Source: Mucilaginibacter sp. PPCGB 2223
GTDB taxonomy: Bacteria > Bacteroidota > Bacteroidia > Sphingobacteriales > Sphingobacteriaceae
Length of the DNA: 64,000 bases
Assembly: GCF_001705515.1 (NCBI RefSeq)
Contig: NZ_MDJS01000004.1
Coordinates: forward strand, 595,972-659,971
Direction of reading: 5' to 3'
Part shown: piece by piece, positions 17,016 to 26,155 of the stretch
How positions within the stretch are numbered: position 1 is the first letter of the stretch
How the letters are laid out: the number at the start of each line of letters is the position of its first letter
Position numbers and translations under genes: made by a program
Notes under the pieces: model-generated
Database searches by the model: none
Seen by the model: only the letters and a program-made list of their open reading frames with translations
What the model was told of the DNA's origin: nothing

Positions 17016-17681
17016 ATGGAACCGGAATTTTTGACTTTCAGGAAATTTAACGACATGGCTTTTGCCGGCGGCCTCACCGATCTGCTCGACGACAACCGTA
17101 TACCTTACGAGGTGGAGACGAGTCCGCTGATCGTTAATCCTCTGCAGTCATCCGGCGCCGAGCTGAGCCTGGAATATGTGATTAAACTTCGGCCACAGGA
17201 TTTTAACACAGTGAATATCCTTTTGGAGGTATATGAAGAAAAGACTGTGGAGGATGTTAACCCGAATTATCCCTTATACAGTTTCAGTGATGATGAACTA
17301 CACAATGTGCTGAAAAACAGCACCGAATGGACCGCCTTCGACCAGGTGCTGGCCCGTAAAATATTGGATGAACGGGGCGCACCTGCAACAGATGAGCAGG
17401 TTGAAGAATACTGGGAAGAGGAGATTGAGGCGCTGACCCGCCCCGAGGAATCGGAAGCGACGTGGATCATCATCGGTTACCTGACGGCTTTTTTGGGTGG
17501 CTTTTTGGGAATATTCATCGGTGCGATGATGTGGAAGTTTAAAAAAACTTTACCGAATGGTGAGCGGGTTTACGCGTACACTCGTACCAGCCGAATAAAC
17601 GGCTTGGTTATTTTGATTATCGGGGTCATTGTATTTGCCATCGCTGTTGCTTCGCAGGTGTTTGATTATAGTTTGTTTTGA
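17016..17681 (+). CDS. Small membrane protein of unknown function, DUF2007-like N-terminus
   Basis: A 221-residue protein. Residues 1-80 form a soluble domain (FRKFNDMAFAGGLTDLLDDNRIPYEV...) resembling DUF2007-type putative signal-transducing domains, with a spacing of features that is suggestive only. An acidic linker (about 120-150) follows. Two membrane helices are at about 150-172 and 197-216, joined by a basic loop (KFKKTLPNGERVYAYTRTSR). The C-terminus is short. It is divergent from the ArsR operon. I see no catalytic motif. Confidence 0.85.
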   Translation: MEPEFLTFRKFNDMAFAGGLTDLLDDNRIPYEVETSPLIVNPLQSSGAELSLEYVIKLRPQDFNTVNILLEVYEEKTVEDVNPNYPLYSFSDDELHNVLKNSTEWTAFDQVLARKILDERGAPATDEQVEEYWEEEIEALTRPEESEATWIIIGYLTAFLGGFLGIFIGAMMWKFKKTLPNGERVYAYTRTSRINGLVILIIGVIVFAIAVASQVFDYSLF

Positions 17682-18122
17682 ACATTAGCATAGGTTTAGT
17701 TTTTTTGCTTCTTTGAATTGCAACCGATGTCCGCTCATTTGCCGACGGGTTTGAACCGAAGTTTTTAGTGCAAAACCGTATTTGCGTTAGTGATAGCAGC
17801 GCCCGCCTGCCGGCAGGCAGGGATACCGGCCATGTGGTGGACTTTGGGCGGCCCTGTGGCTAATGCCTGTGCAGTATGAGCGCACAGCCTGGGCGGCAGG
17901 CAACGCCCTTATTAAAAGTATCAGGTCTTTAGCTGCAGTGGTAGTCTGAAGTTTCTTTTATAATTTTATAACTCGTTCTGCCATAACGAGAATCTTAAGT
18001 AACTGAAGTTTTCCTGCTACTGCTCGTGCTACTGCCACTCATATCATCTTCATGCTACTTACTTTAGTTTGAATTGCCCATCTCCGCTTTATCTGTTATA
18101 TTTAACCAAACTTACCCTTATC
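17682..18122. other. Intergenic region carrying a GC-rich repeat
   Basis: 441 bases. The middle (17786-17925) is a GC-rich dispersed repeat described separately. The rest is AT-rich; CTGCTACTGCTCGTGCTACT near 18015 is a short local repeat. No gene is supported. Confidence 0.5.
17786..17925. repeat. GC-rich dispersed repeat, copy 1
   Basis: Contains CCTGCCGGCAGG (a perfect palindrome at 17807-17818), then GGGATACCGGCC and TAATGCCTG. The words GGATACCGGCC, TAATGCCT and CGCCCGCCTGCCGG recur in the gap at 44871-44975 in a diverged arrangement, so both are probably copies of one intergenic repeat family. Confidence 0.55.
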
Positions 18123-19436
<1,314 letters not shown>

Positions 19437-19489
19437 TGTGCAAATGCGAGGATGTGCAGATGATGTTGAGGCGGCTAAGTATAAATATC

Positions 19490-20038
19490 ATGAAATACTT
19501 AATATTGGGTTTGATGTGTTTTTTAGCATCATGTGCTGGAAATAACAAAGCTTTATCTATTGCCGCTGATACAGTAGAATACATTGGCGATGTAAAAATT
19601 AATGGCGCTATTAACTTTAGTACCACCTACAAGTATGTTTTAACTATTTTGGGGAGTGAAGACAGTACGAGCAAAAAGAATCACGCAGCCTATTATTATG
19701 TTGTTGAGGATGATGATATCAAATATCTTTATTTTAAAGGGTGGGTTTTTGAACGATACGGAGATAACGTCACATTAAGGTCGATAGATTTTAAACGGTC
19801 GCCAAATGCTTATTTATTAATTGATAACCGTAAAATAAACAACCAAACAACTCTTAAGGATGTAAAAAAGTGGTATCCAAAATCTGTTGAAAAAGGGCTT
19901 CCAGGAACAGATTTAGATAAGTATAGAGGTGTCGTAGTAGAAAGTTGCAAACAGCGCTGTGCCGAACAATGGTTGCTTTATTTTGATGAAAATAAGAATC
20001 ATCTGATAAAAATGGAATATATAGATAATCAGGAGTAG
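19490..20038 (+). CDS. Lipoprotein of unknown function
   Basis: A 182-residue protein starting MKYLILGLMCFLASC, a classical lipoprotein signal with lipobox LASC (Cys15). The mature part has short beta-strand-like stretches and an aromatic patch (YYYVVEDDDIKYLYFKGWVFERYG). Near the end is the cysteine pair in SCKQRC. I recognise no family. Its AT content is higher than that of the M20 gene before it. I chose ATG 19490 because the frame further upstream overlaps that gene and gives no signal peptide. Confidence 0.8.
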   Translation: MKYLILGLMCFLASCAGNNKALSIAADTVEYIGDVKINGAINFSTTYKYVLTILGSEDSTSKKNHAAYYYVVEDDDIKYLYFKGWVFERYGDNVTLRSIDFKRSPNAYLLIDNRKINNQTTLKDVKKWYPKSVEKGLPGTDLDKYRGVVVESCKQRCAEQWLLYFDENKNHLIKMEYIDNQE

Positions 20039-20121
20039 TGTTATCCTTTTGCGCTCGTTTATAACGAGTGCTTAACGTATTTTGTCGATTGCATGCCATT
20101 GACGTGTTGTAAACACTCACT

Positions 20122-20200
20122 GGTCTAAGTTTAGCAAAGCGTAACTTAAACCTAAAATACTGCAAGCACCTCAGTTGATGAGGATTTGAAATCCGGACCA
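20122..20200. repeat. Double-hairpin palindromic element
   Basis: GGTCTAAGTT (20122-20131) pairs with AACTTAAACC (20143-20152) with one mismatch. Then GGATTT (20182-20187) and AAATCC (20189-20194) form a second hairpin, followed by GGACC. The ATCCGGAC word matches the palindrome at 27639-27665, suggesting a shared extragenic repeat family. Confidence 0.5.
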
Positions 20201-20364
20201 ACGACATAGCGATAACAAAAGTTAATAGAGGCCGAACTTAAACTTCACACATCAAAAAACTACTTTACTGTTCCAAACACAGTTAGCAAGAGGTGCTGCC
20301 TCAAATGTAAAAGTGATCATATCAGGTTTCGCAGCCGCCGGAATTATACAATAAAGGCTATGCT

Positions 20365-20499
20365 ATGCATCGGTATGATTTTGCTTTGCTATTATGGCTT
20401 CCGCGATTTATGAAAGAGGACGGGGATCCGGTAGTGTTTATTGGTTTTATTACCATTTGGTATGGCGGGCTTAATCTCCGCGATATTGCTGGTAAATAA
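20365..20499 (+). CDS. Short open frame, doubtful (44 codons)
   Basis: ATG to TAA encoding MHRYDFALLLWLPRFMKEDG and 24 further residues, with a possible hydrophobic segment (VVFIGFITIWYGGL). It has no ribosome-binding or promoter signal I can point to and lies in decayed-looking sequence. It may be a remnant of a longer membrane protein gene. Confidence 0.2.
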   Translation: MHRYDFALLLWLPRFMKEDGDPVVFIGFITIWYGGLNLRDIAGK

Positions 20500-20643
20500 C
20501 GGTATAAGGGCGGTATTGATCAAAATGCCGTACTATAAATGCATGTATTGCAAAAGCGCTTTTATTGTTCTATTAAACACCATAAAATGATGAGATTGCA
20601 AGCTTATGGTTGTATTTGATACGGGTTATTGCTAAATTTGAGT

Positions 20644-20838
20644 ATGAGTACGGCAGAAATAAAAAGCGAAATAAATCAGGTACTTGACCATGTATCTGAA
20701 GACGTTTTATTGGAGATTTTGAATTATGCAAAAGAAAGGGAAGCGCAATCCCATCCGGCAAATGAAGTTAACCTAACCAAAAACTTGCATAAGATCATCA
20801 ACGAGAACCGTGGCCTGCTTGAAAGATTGGCTAAATGA
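20644..20838 (+). CDS. Putative antitoxin of a Doc-type toxin-antitoxin pair
   Basis: A 64-residue protein. The N-terminus (MSTAEIKSEINQVLDHVSEDVLLEILNYA) resembles DUF2281-like antitoxin starts. The C-terminal helix (NLHKIINENRGLLERLAK) resembles the toxin-wrapping tail of Phd-type antitoxins. Its stop overlaps the ATG of the Doc-like gene by 4 bases, the usual toxin-antitoxin arrangement. I start it at ATG 20644 rather than a TTG five codons earlier. With the toxin frame broken, its present role is unclear. Confidence 0.65.
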   Translation: MSTAEIKSEINQVLDHVSEDVLLEILNYAKEREAQSHPANEVNLTKNLHKIINENRGLLERLAK

Positions 20839-21202
20839 TTAAGATATCTGAAGTTCAGGAAATTCATAATGAGCTTATTAAACAGTTTGGAGGTGGCACA
20901 GGTGTTAGGGATATTGCCCTTTTAGAAGCCGCGATAGCTCGCCCTCATGCAACCTTTGATGGCGTTGATCTTCAACATTTATTGAAAAAGGCGCAGCAAT
21001 ACTTGAAAGCATCCTGATCAATCATCCTTTCATAGATGGTAACAAGCGTACCGGATATGTTTTGATGGAAGCATTGATAGATGCAGGCGGCCAAACGATC
21101 GATGCTACTGAGGAGGAAAAATATGAAATGGTTATCTCTGCAAGTACAGGTACCATACGCTTTGACGAGATCAAACAGTGGCTTATTGAACATGTAAAAT
21201 AA
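20835..21202 (+). pseudogene. doc: Frameshifted Doc-family (Fic-fold) toxin
   Basis: Doc toxins are Fic-fold kinases that phosphorylate EF-Tu. The first frame encodes MIKISEVQEIHNELIKQFGG to FDGVDL and then runs to a stop at 21017. The catalytic part continues in the next frame: STFIEKGAAILESILINHPF, then IDGNKRTGY with the HPFxDGNKRT motif intact, ending at TAA 21200-21202. The two reading frames join best between 20972 and 20973, where about 4 bases (those for Tyr and part of Pro in the family's DLYPT) appear deleted. Unless it is a sequencing error or recoding event, the gene is inactive. Confidence 0.8.
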
Positions 21203-21210
21203 TCCCCCCT

Positions 21211-21531
21211 TTGCCTAACCTTCTCTTCATCTGCAGTAAAAACCAATGGCGCAGCCCAACGGCCGAGTTATTGTTTAAAAATCGTCCCGTACATAACGCA
21301 AGGTCAGCAGGCACCAGCGATAAAGCGCGAATCAAAGTATCGCAAAAGCTTATCGAGTGGGCCGATGTGATCTTCGTGATGGAACGCAAACACCGCGACC
21401 TGATCAAACAGCGTTTTACTTCTACCGGGAAAGAGTTAATCGTCTTAAATATTGAGGATAACTACCCGTTTAATGACCCCGAACTGGTAGAGATTTTGCA
21501 GGGATTGTTGGTTGATTATTTGGAAGTGTAG
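21211..21531 (+). CDS. Small low-molecular-weight protein tyrosine phosphatase-like protein
   Basis: A 106-residue protein resembling the short predicted tyrosine phosphatases (COG4551 type). The P-loop is near the N-terminus: FICSKNQWRSPTAE, giving the CX5R signature at Cys9-Arg15. ARSAGTS and WADVIFVMERKHRDLI follow in the usual order. A late Asp-Pro (FNDPEL) is positioned like the general-acid loop. The best start is TTG at 21211: the frame has a stop shortly upstream and no ATG. It begins 8 bases after the broken Doc gene. Whether it is a true phosphatase is not established. Confidence 0.85.
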   Translation: MPNLLFICSKNQWRSPTAELLFKNRPVHNARSAGTSDKARIKVSQKLIEWADVIFVMERKHRDLIKQRFTSTGKELIVLNIEDNYPFNDPELVEILQGLLVDYLEV

Positions 21532-21582
21532 CCCGTATTTTCCTCCTAGCCTCATTACGAAGAACCTGATTACGGCACCTGC

Positions 21583-21798
21583 TTATTTCCCTTGGTTTCG
21601 CTCCATCTCTTCCATCTTCTTTCTTAACGAGAGCGGCCTCATATCTGTCCATACTTCTTTAATATACTCCAGGCATTCTTCCTTGGTTCCGGTTTTTCCG
21701 GCATCACTCCAGCCCAAAGCATTTTCCCTGTCAACCGGCCAGATGCTGTATTGCTCTTCGTGGTTTACCACCACTTTGTAAATCCTGTTATCTTCCAT
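21583..21798 (-). CDS. MbtH-like protein (orphan)
   Basis: A 71-residue protein matching the MbtH family, small activators that bind adenylation domains of nonribosomal peptide synthetases. The full signature is present: NHEEQYSIWP (residues 12-21), GW at 29-30, GKTGTKEECLEYI and WTDMRPLSLR (50-59). No nonribosomal peptide synthetase or adenylation-domain gene lies anywhere in the window. It lies 12 bases downstream of the helicase-nuclease gene on the same strand and may be read from that transcript. A partner synthetase elsewhere in the genome is likely but unseen. Confidence 0.93.
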   Translation of the reverse strand: MEDNRIYKVVVNHEEQYSIWPVDRENALGWSDAGKTGTKEECLEYIKEVWTDMRPLSLRKKMEEMERNQGK

Positions 21799-21810
21799 TG
21801 TTTATAGTTG

Positions 21811-24800
21811 TTAATTTTCTTCTTCGGCAGAGTGTTCGAGCATTTCGCCGGTTTGCTCAAAATTGCTGCGCACAAAATGGCACCAGTCGCACTCCTTTTT
21901 ACCGCAGCCGGTACTAAACTCGTGGTTTAATATTTTTTGGTAAACGGTTTTGATCTGGGCAGTTACATCGGCCACGTCCTGCGGGGTGATCACTACCTTC
22001 TCTTTATAGTACTCGCCCTCGCTTACCGGCTCTACAAACTCAAATTCGGTGCTCACCACATCCCAGTCGTGCTTGCGGTCGTGATCTATCAGTATCTTAT
22101 AAAAAACCGCCTGCCGCCAATAGTCGCCGCCATTAGGGTCGGCTTCGTTTGGCCGGTTAAATTTATCCTTAGCATTTTTGTATTTACCGGTTTTATAATC
22201 CACCACGTTTACCTGCTTGCCGGTAAACTCAATTTTATCGAGATTGCCTTTTATCGGCACGCCATCAAGCTCAACGTTGCGGATGGATCGTTCGGTAATG
22301 GCTATCTTATTCCAGCGGGGCACGTTTAGCTCATAGTACGGCGGTAAAATCTTCTCGCCAAAATCAATCCGCAGCTTAAAATCCTCTTTGGTGAACGAAT
22401 CGCGGTTGCGGTACATAAACCAGCGGAACTCACGCATAAAATCCTCTGTCGGCGGGAAGTTGCCCACGTTATCCTTAATATCGCGAAAAGCCTTGTTCAA
22501 TGCCCAGTGCACTGCCTGCCCAAAGGTGGCAGCCGGACTTTTACCCGATGGCACCTTGATCAGATTCTGGAAATAAAACTTCAAAGGGCAATCCAGGTAA
22601 TTGCTCAGGTGTGTTACCGAAAGGGTATAATTTTCGAGCAGCAGGTCAATATAGTTCTTATCCAGCAATTCCACCTTAGGCTTATCGGCCTCGCTGAACT
22701 GGGTGGCATAAAAATCGAGCATAGCATCTTCGCTTACCTGCGGATGATGGATCGCCAGGTGCGTTTGCGCCAGTATCTCACCAATAAACTGCGATGCTTC
22801 CTGCTCCTTACCGTTTTTATCCTTGCCAGGATAGGAGATCATCAGGCATTGCCTGGCCCGGGTAAGCGCCACATAAAACAACCTGCGCGATTCTTCCTTC
22901 TGTGCGATATCATCTGCCGATGCCTGGGTCAATGTATCCGGGTAAGCAAAGCCGTTGTTGCGGCCTTTGCCGTCCCATATCCTTTTGCTGCAGCCTATCA
23001 AAAACACGTACTCAAACTCAAGGCCTTTTGAGCCGTGGGCCGTCATAAAGTTAACGCCGTTACCAGTATGGATGACCTGGTTCAGCTCAAGGCTGATGTT
23101 GTTGCGCTTCATCAGGTTAATGGTGGCGATGAACTCGCCCGGAGCAATATCGGGCTTCCTGCGGCTTTCGTCCTTGATCAGGTCGAACAAACTGGTGAGC
23201 ACCTGCATGTGCCAGCCTTTATCGGGCTGCTGCATAATATATTTCAGGATGCCCATCTTGGCGATCACCTGCTGAAAAAGCTGCTGCAGAGTAAGGCTCG
23301 CTGCAGCTTTCAGCAAATATTCAATATCGCTGATCAAAAATTTCATCTCCCGGTTCTGCACGGCGTCAAATAAGCCGGGCCGTACCGGTGTGCGCATTTC
23401 GGCAATGTGCCTGCGCAGCGATGTTTTAGGCTGATTATTATTAAAAGTACCGAAGTTATCTTTGGATACCTTGATGCTGGCCTTGGCTACCTCGATGGGC
23501 GGGATGTTAAAGAAATCGTAATGCATGATCTCGAACAGCAGTTCATCGCCGCTGTAGGGCGAGTCGAGCTCCATAGCCAGGTAATCCAGTATATTGATGA
23601 TCTTTTCGGCAAAGGGCAATTCAAACACGTTGATCTTGCGGCGGGTGTTTACCGCTATCTTTTTCTGATCCAAAAAATGGATCAGCTCTTCTACCTGGCT
23701 GTGGTTACGGTAGATCACGGCTATCTCGCCCGGTTCAATGCCACCGGCCACCAGCTTTTCTATCTGCTGTGCTACGTCGACGATCTCCTGGTCGGCATTT
23801 TCGTACTCGCGCACCTGCGGTTCAACCTCCAGGTCGGCAAAGCGCGGGTGAGCAGCGGCCAGGTTTTTATCGAGATCCAGTTGCCGGGTCAAACGTTCCT
23901 GATTATTATCGATCAGCACCCGCGAAATATTGAGGATATGCTGGTTTGAGCGGTAGTTATGCTTCAACACAACGGTGTACAGCGTGTTCACATAATCGCC
24001 TGCAAAATCGAGGATGTTCTTCATATTGGCACCCTGGAACTTGAAGATCGACTGGTCATCATCGCCCACCACAAAAACGTTGGGTGTTTCCCAATAATTG
24101 AGGATAAACTTCAATAACTCATTCTGCGAGCCGCTCGTATCCTGGAACTCATCCACCAGGATATACTGGTAACGCTCCTGGTATTTACGCAATATTTCCG
24201 CATTCTCGCGGAAGGCGCGCAGCACCCAGATGATCATGTCGTCGTAATCGTACATGCCGCGCGCCCTCATCTTGTCTGTGTAGATGTCATACAGCTTTAC
24301 GGCCGCCAGCAGGCTGTCCATCTTTACCTTTTGGGCGTCGATGTCTTTTTGCTTCAGGTCGCCGATAGCTATACCGGCTTTCGGATTGGCGCGCTTATAA
24401 ATGTATTCATCGCGCAGGGGCAGGTCGGTAAGGTACGCCTCTACCGCCCGCTCAATCATGCCGATATCCCAGCTCTCTCGCTTCATGGTGCTGAACAAAC
24501 TTTTCAGCCGCGGTACATCGTAATACACATCGCCGGTAAAGCGCTTCAGCAAATGGTCGTTAGGCAGTTCATCCACCAGTTCGCGAAAAAGCAGTGCCGC
24601 ATCCAGATCGTTCAGCGGCTCCAGATTCATTTTGCCAAAGTACTCCAGGTTTTCCTGGATCACCTCGTTACAAAAAGCGTGGAAAGTATAAATGTTAACC
24701 CGATAAGCATCCGGGCCGATAAAATCGAACAAGCGCTTGCGCATAGCTACCGCGCCTGCATCGGTATAGGTTAAACACAAAATCTCATTGGGCAAAGCGT

Positions 24801-24978
24801 CGGTTTCGGTGAGTATCTTACCGATCCGTGCAGCCAGTATCTGCGTTTTACCCGTACCCGGCCCGGCAATCACCAGCACCGGGCCATCCATTTTATTGAC
24901 GGCCGCCAATTGCTGTGGGTTTAGGGTTAATAAGGCTTCCTGAAATTTTTGGTTGTATTTATGGTAGGCAGATTGCAT
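21811..24978 (-). CDS. UvrD/RecB-type helicase with C-terminal PD-(D/E)XK nuclease
   Basis: A 1055-residue superfamily 1A helicase-nuclease. Helicase motifs run in order: Walker A GPGTGKTQ (39-46), LVDEFQDTSGSQ (motif II), VVGDDDQSIFKFQGA (III), LKHNYRSNQHIL (IV), MTAHGSKGLEFEYVFLIG (V) and VALTRARQCLMIS (VI). The C-terminus has a RecB-family nuclease (VDYKTGKYKN). Cysteines in LDCPLKFYF and in GCGKKECDWCHF resemble the iron-sulfur cluster of AddB-type nucleases. It probably processes DNA ends in recombinational repair. I start it at the ATG at 24978. Confidence 0.93.
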   Translation of the reverse strand: MQSAYHKYNQKFQEALLTLNPQQLAAVNKMDGPVLVIAGPGTGKTQILAARIGKILTETDALPNEILCLTYTDAGAVAMRKRLFDFIGPDAYRVNIYTFHAFCNEVIQENLEYFGKMNLEPLNDLDAALLFRELVDELPNDHLLKRFTGDVYYDVPRLKSLFSTMKRESWDIGMIERAVEAYLTDLPLRDEYIYKRANPKAGIAIGDLKQKDIDAQKVKMDSLLAAVKLYDIYTDKMRARGMYDYDDMIIWVLRAFRENAEILRKYQERYQYILVDEFQDTSGSQNELLKFILNYWETPNVFVVGDDDQSIFKFQGANMKNILDFAGDYVNTLYTVVLKHNYRSNQHILNISRVLIDNNQERLTRQLDLDKNLAAAHPRFADLEVEPQVREYENADQEIVDVAQQIEKLVAGGIEPGEIAVIYRNHSQVEELIHFLDQKKIAVNTRRKINVFELPFAEKIINILDYLAMELDSPYSGDELLFEIMHYDFFNIPPIEVAKASIKVSKDNFGTFNNNQPKTSLRRHIAEMRTPVRPGLFDAVQNREMKFLISDIEYLLKAAASLTLQQLFQQVIAKMGILKYIMQQPDKGWHMQVLTSLFDLIKDESRRKPDIAPGEFIATINLMKRNNISLELNQVIHTGNGVNFMTAHGSKGLEFEYVFLIGCSKRIWDGKGRNNGFAYPDTLTQASADDIAQKEESRRLFYVALTRARQCLMISYPGKDKNGKEQEASQFIGEILAQTHLAIHHPQVSEDAMLDFYATQFSEADKPKVELLDKNYIDLLLENYTLSVTHLSNYLDCPLKFYFQNLIKVPSGKSPAATFGQAVHWALNKAFRDIKDNVGNFPPTEDFMREFRWFMYRNRDSFTKEDFKLRIDFGEKILPPYYELNVPRWNKIAITERSIRNVELDGVPIKGNLDKIEFTGKQVNVVDYKTGKYKNAKDKFNRPNEADPNGGDYWRQAVFYKILIDHDRKHDWDVVSTEFEFVEPVSEGEYYKEKVVITPQDVADVTAQIKTVYQKILNHEFSTGCGKKECDWCHFVRSNFEQTGEMLEHSAEEEN

Positions 24979-25020
24979 ACGTAAAATTACGAAAATTATT
25001 AGTCGGAAACATTGGGGCAT

Positions 25021-25142
25021 GTGCGATTCCTTCCCCTGGGAGGGTGTAAGGAGGGGTTATCTGCGACTGGCTTGGCTAATAAACCCCTCCCTGCCACATC
25101 ACTGCCCAACGCGCCCCTCCCCAAGGAGGGAATTTTAACAAC
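25021..25142. repeat. CCCTCC-type extragenic palindromic repeat, copy 1
   Basis: A cluster of inverted CCCTCC/GGAGGG words (AGGAGGGGTT against AACCCCTCC, and CTCCCCAAGGAGGG) between the start of the helicase gene and the stop of the SirB1-like gene. It abuts the latter stop codon and may act in transcription termination. Confidence 0.6.
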
Positions 25143-26012
25143 TCAATGCTTCTCTTCCAGCATAATGTCGAGCAGTTCGTTCAGTTCGTCCACCTTTTCC
25201 TGGTTGCCGCTGCGTTCGTAACTGCTGATGAGGTTACGCAGCACGCGGCGGATGATATCGGCATTGCTGCAGGGTTCGTAAAACTGCGGGTCGAATTTAA
25301 GGTTGAGCTGTTTTAAAAACTGGTCTACATCCCGCCGGCCGAAGATGAAACCTTTATTAAAGGTATTGATGTAAAACAGCACGCCGTTCTCAATCTCGTC
25401 GAGCTTCGTCTCGTCGACGTAGGCCAGTATAAAATGCTGCGGCAGGTTTACGCCATAGATCGGGATATCCAGCTTTTGGGCAATCACACTGTAAATAATG
25501 GCCAGCGATATCTGGTTGCCTTTATGCGTTTCGATCACCTGGCTCAGGTAGCTGTTCTGCGGGTCCTGGTGGTTGGTGGTATTGCCGCTAAAGCCGTAGA
25601 TATTGTAAAATACGTGGTTAATGAGCTTCACCTGCTCGCCCGGGCTCGCATCATACATCATCTGTATCCAGATGTCGCGTTTAATGGCTTCGATGTAGTT
25701 GATCACCTTTTGCTCATCCAGATCGGGGTACTGGTATTTGTTCACGATGAGCGCTCCCTGTAACAGGTCGAACGAGCCGCCATGGTACCACAGTTTCAGC
25801 TCATCTTTAACGCCACGAAACTGTATCTCGTGCACCAGGTTGGCAATGCGCTCCTGCAATATCGGGTCGAATGCCTCGCCAAAGGCGGCTTCGAGGAACT
25901 CAACCGCGTCGCTCCCATAGCTCAGCAGCTTATCGTGCACGTGGGTGAATATCTCCTGGTCGGGGTCGTCCAGAAGCCGGATGAGGGATGTTATTTCGGT
26001 AATGTCAGTCAT
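25143..26012 (-). CDS. SirB1-like transglutaminase-core protein
   Basis: A 289-residue cytoplasmic protein with a helical N-terminal part (about 1-120) and a Transglut_core2 / SirB1-like domain. The conserved block NSYLSQVIETHKGNQISLAI, then IYGVNLPQHFILAYVDE, matches this family, and a helical C-terminal segment follows. The typical catalytic Cys seems absent at the expected place (GNQISLA), as in many SirB1 homologues, so enzymatic activity is doubtful. A CCCTCC-type palindromic repeat follows its stop codon. Confidence 0.88.
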   Translation of the reverse strand: MTDITEITSLIRLLDDPDQEIFTHVHDKLLSYGSDAVEFLEAAFGEAFDPILQERIANLVHEIQFRGVKDELKLWYHGGSFDLLQGALIVNKYQYPDLDEQKVINYIEAIKRDIWIQMMYDASPGEQVKLINHVFYNIYGFSGNTTNHQDPQNSYLSQVIETHKGNQISLAIIYSVIAQKLDIPIYGVNLPQHFILAYVDETKLDEIENGVLFYINTFNKGFIFGRRDVDQFLKQLNLKFDPQFYEPCSNADIIRRVLRNLISSYERSGNQEKVDELNELLDIMLEEKH

Positions 26013-26113
26013 GAGGTGTAGTACTAAAGTACAAAATGCCGTTAAAATCTACAAGCAGTGTATACCATTTTACGGCAACAAAATTACTAACAATTTTAGT
26101 TTTTAATAACAAA

Positions 26114-26143
26114 TACGCACATTTGCATATACGCATATTTGCA
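26114..26143. repeat. Short direct repeat upstream of radA
   Basis: TACGCACATTTGCA (26114-26127) and TACGCATATTTGCA (26130-26143) are 14-base units with one mismatch and a 16-base period. Similar CGCACAT/TTGCACAT words occur near 19440 and 49930. Function unknown. Confidence 0.5.
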
Positions 26144-26155
26144 CATCCAATAAAA

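Larger units (their letters stand above)
20039..20643. other. Long intergenic region with palindromes and no clear gene
   Basis: 605 bases before the toxin-antitoxin remnant. It holds the double palindrome at 20122-20200 and one short open frame (20365-20499), both listed separately. The base composition resembles decayed sequence, so it may contain remnants of lost genes, but no recognisable homology remains. Confidence 0.5.

Noticed and set aside
16850..17095. 81-codon open frame on the minus strand
   Set aside because: It overlaps the start of the rightward membrane protein and the promoter region, has no recognisable features and no start context.
20952..21000. Programmed -1 frameshift at G-AAA-AAG within the Doc-like gene
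   Set aside because: A slip there would join the two frames, but the site is not the strong A-AAA-AAG heptamer, no stimulatory hairpin is evident, and the second frame already resembles the family upstream of the site (STFIEK), favouring a deletion at 20972/20973.
21583..21798. A nonribosomal peptide synthetase cluster around the MbtH-like gene
   Set aside because: Neighbours were checked on both sides over several kilobases; none carries adenylation, condensation or carrier-protein motifs.
22507..23949. Several plus-strand open frames of 106-180 codons across the helicase gene
   Set aside because: The helicase motifs on the minus strand explain the region; the plus frames lack family motifs.
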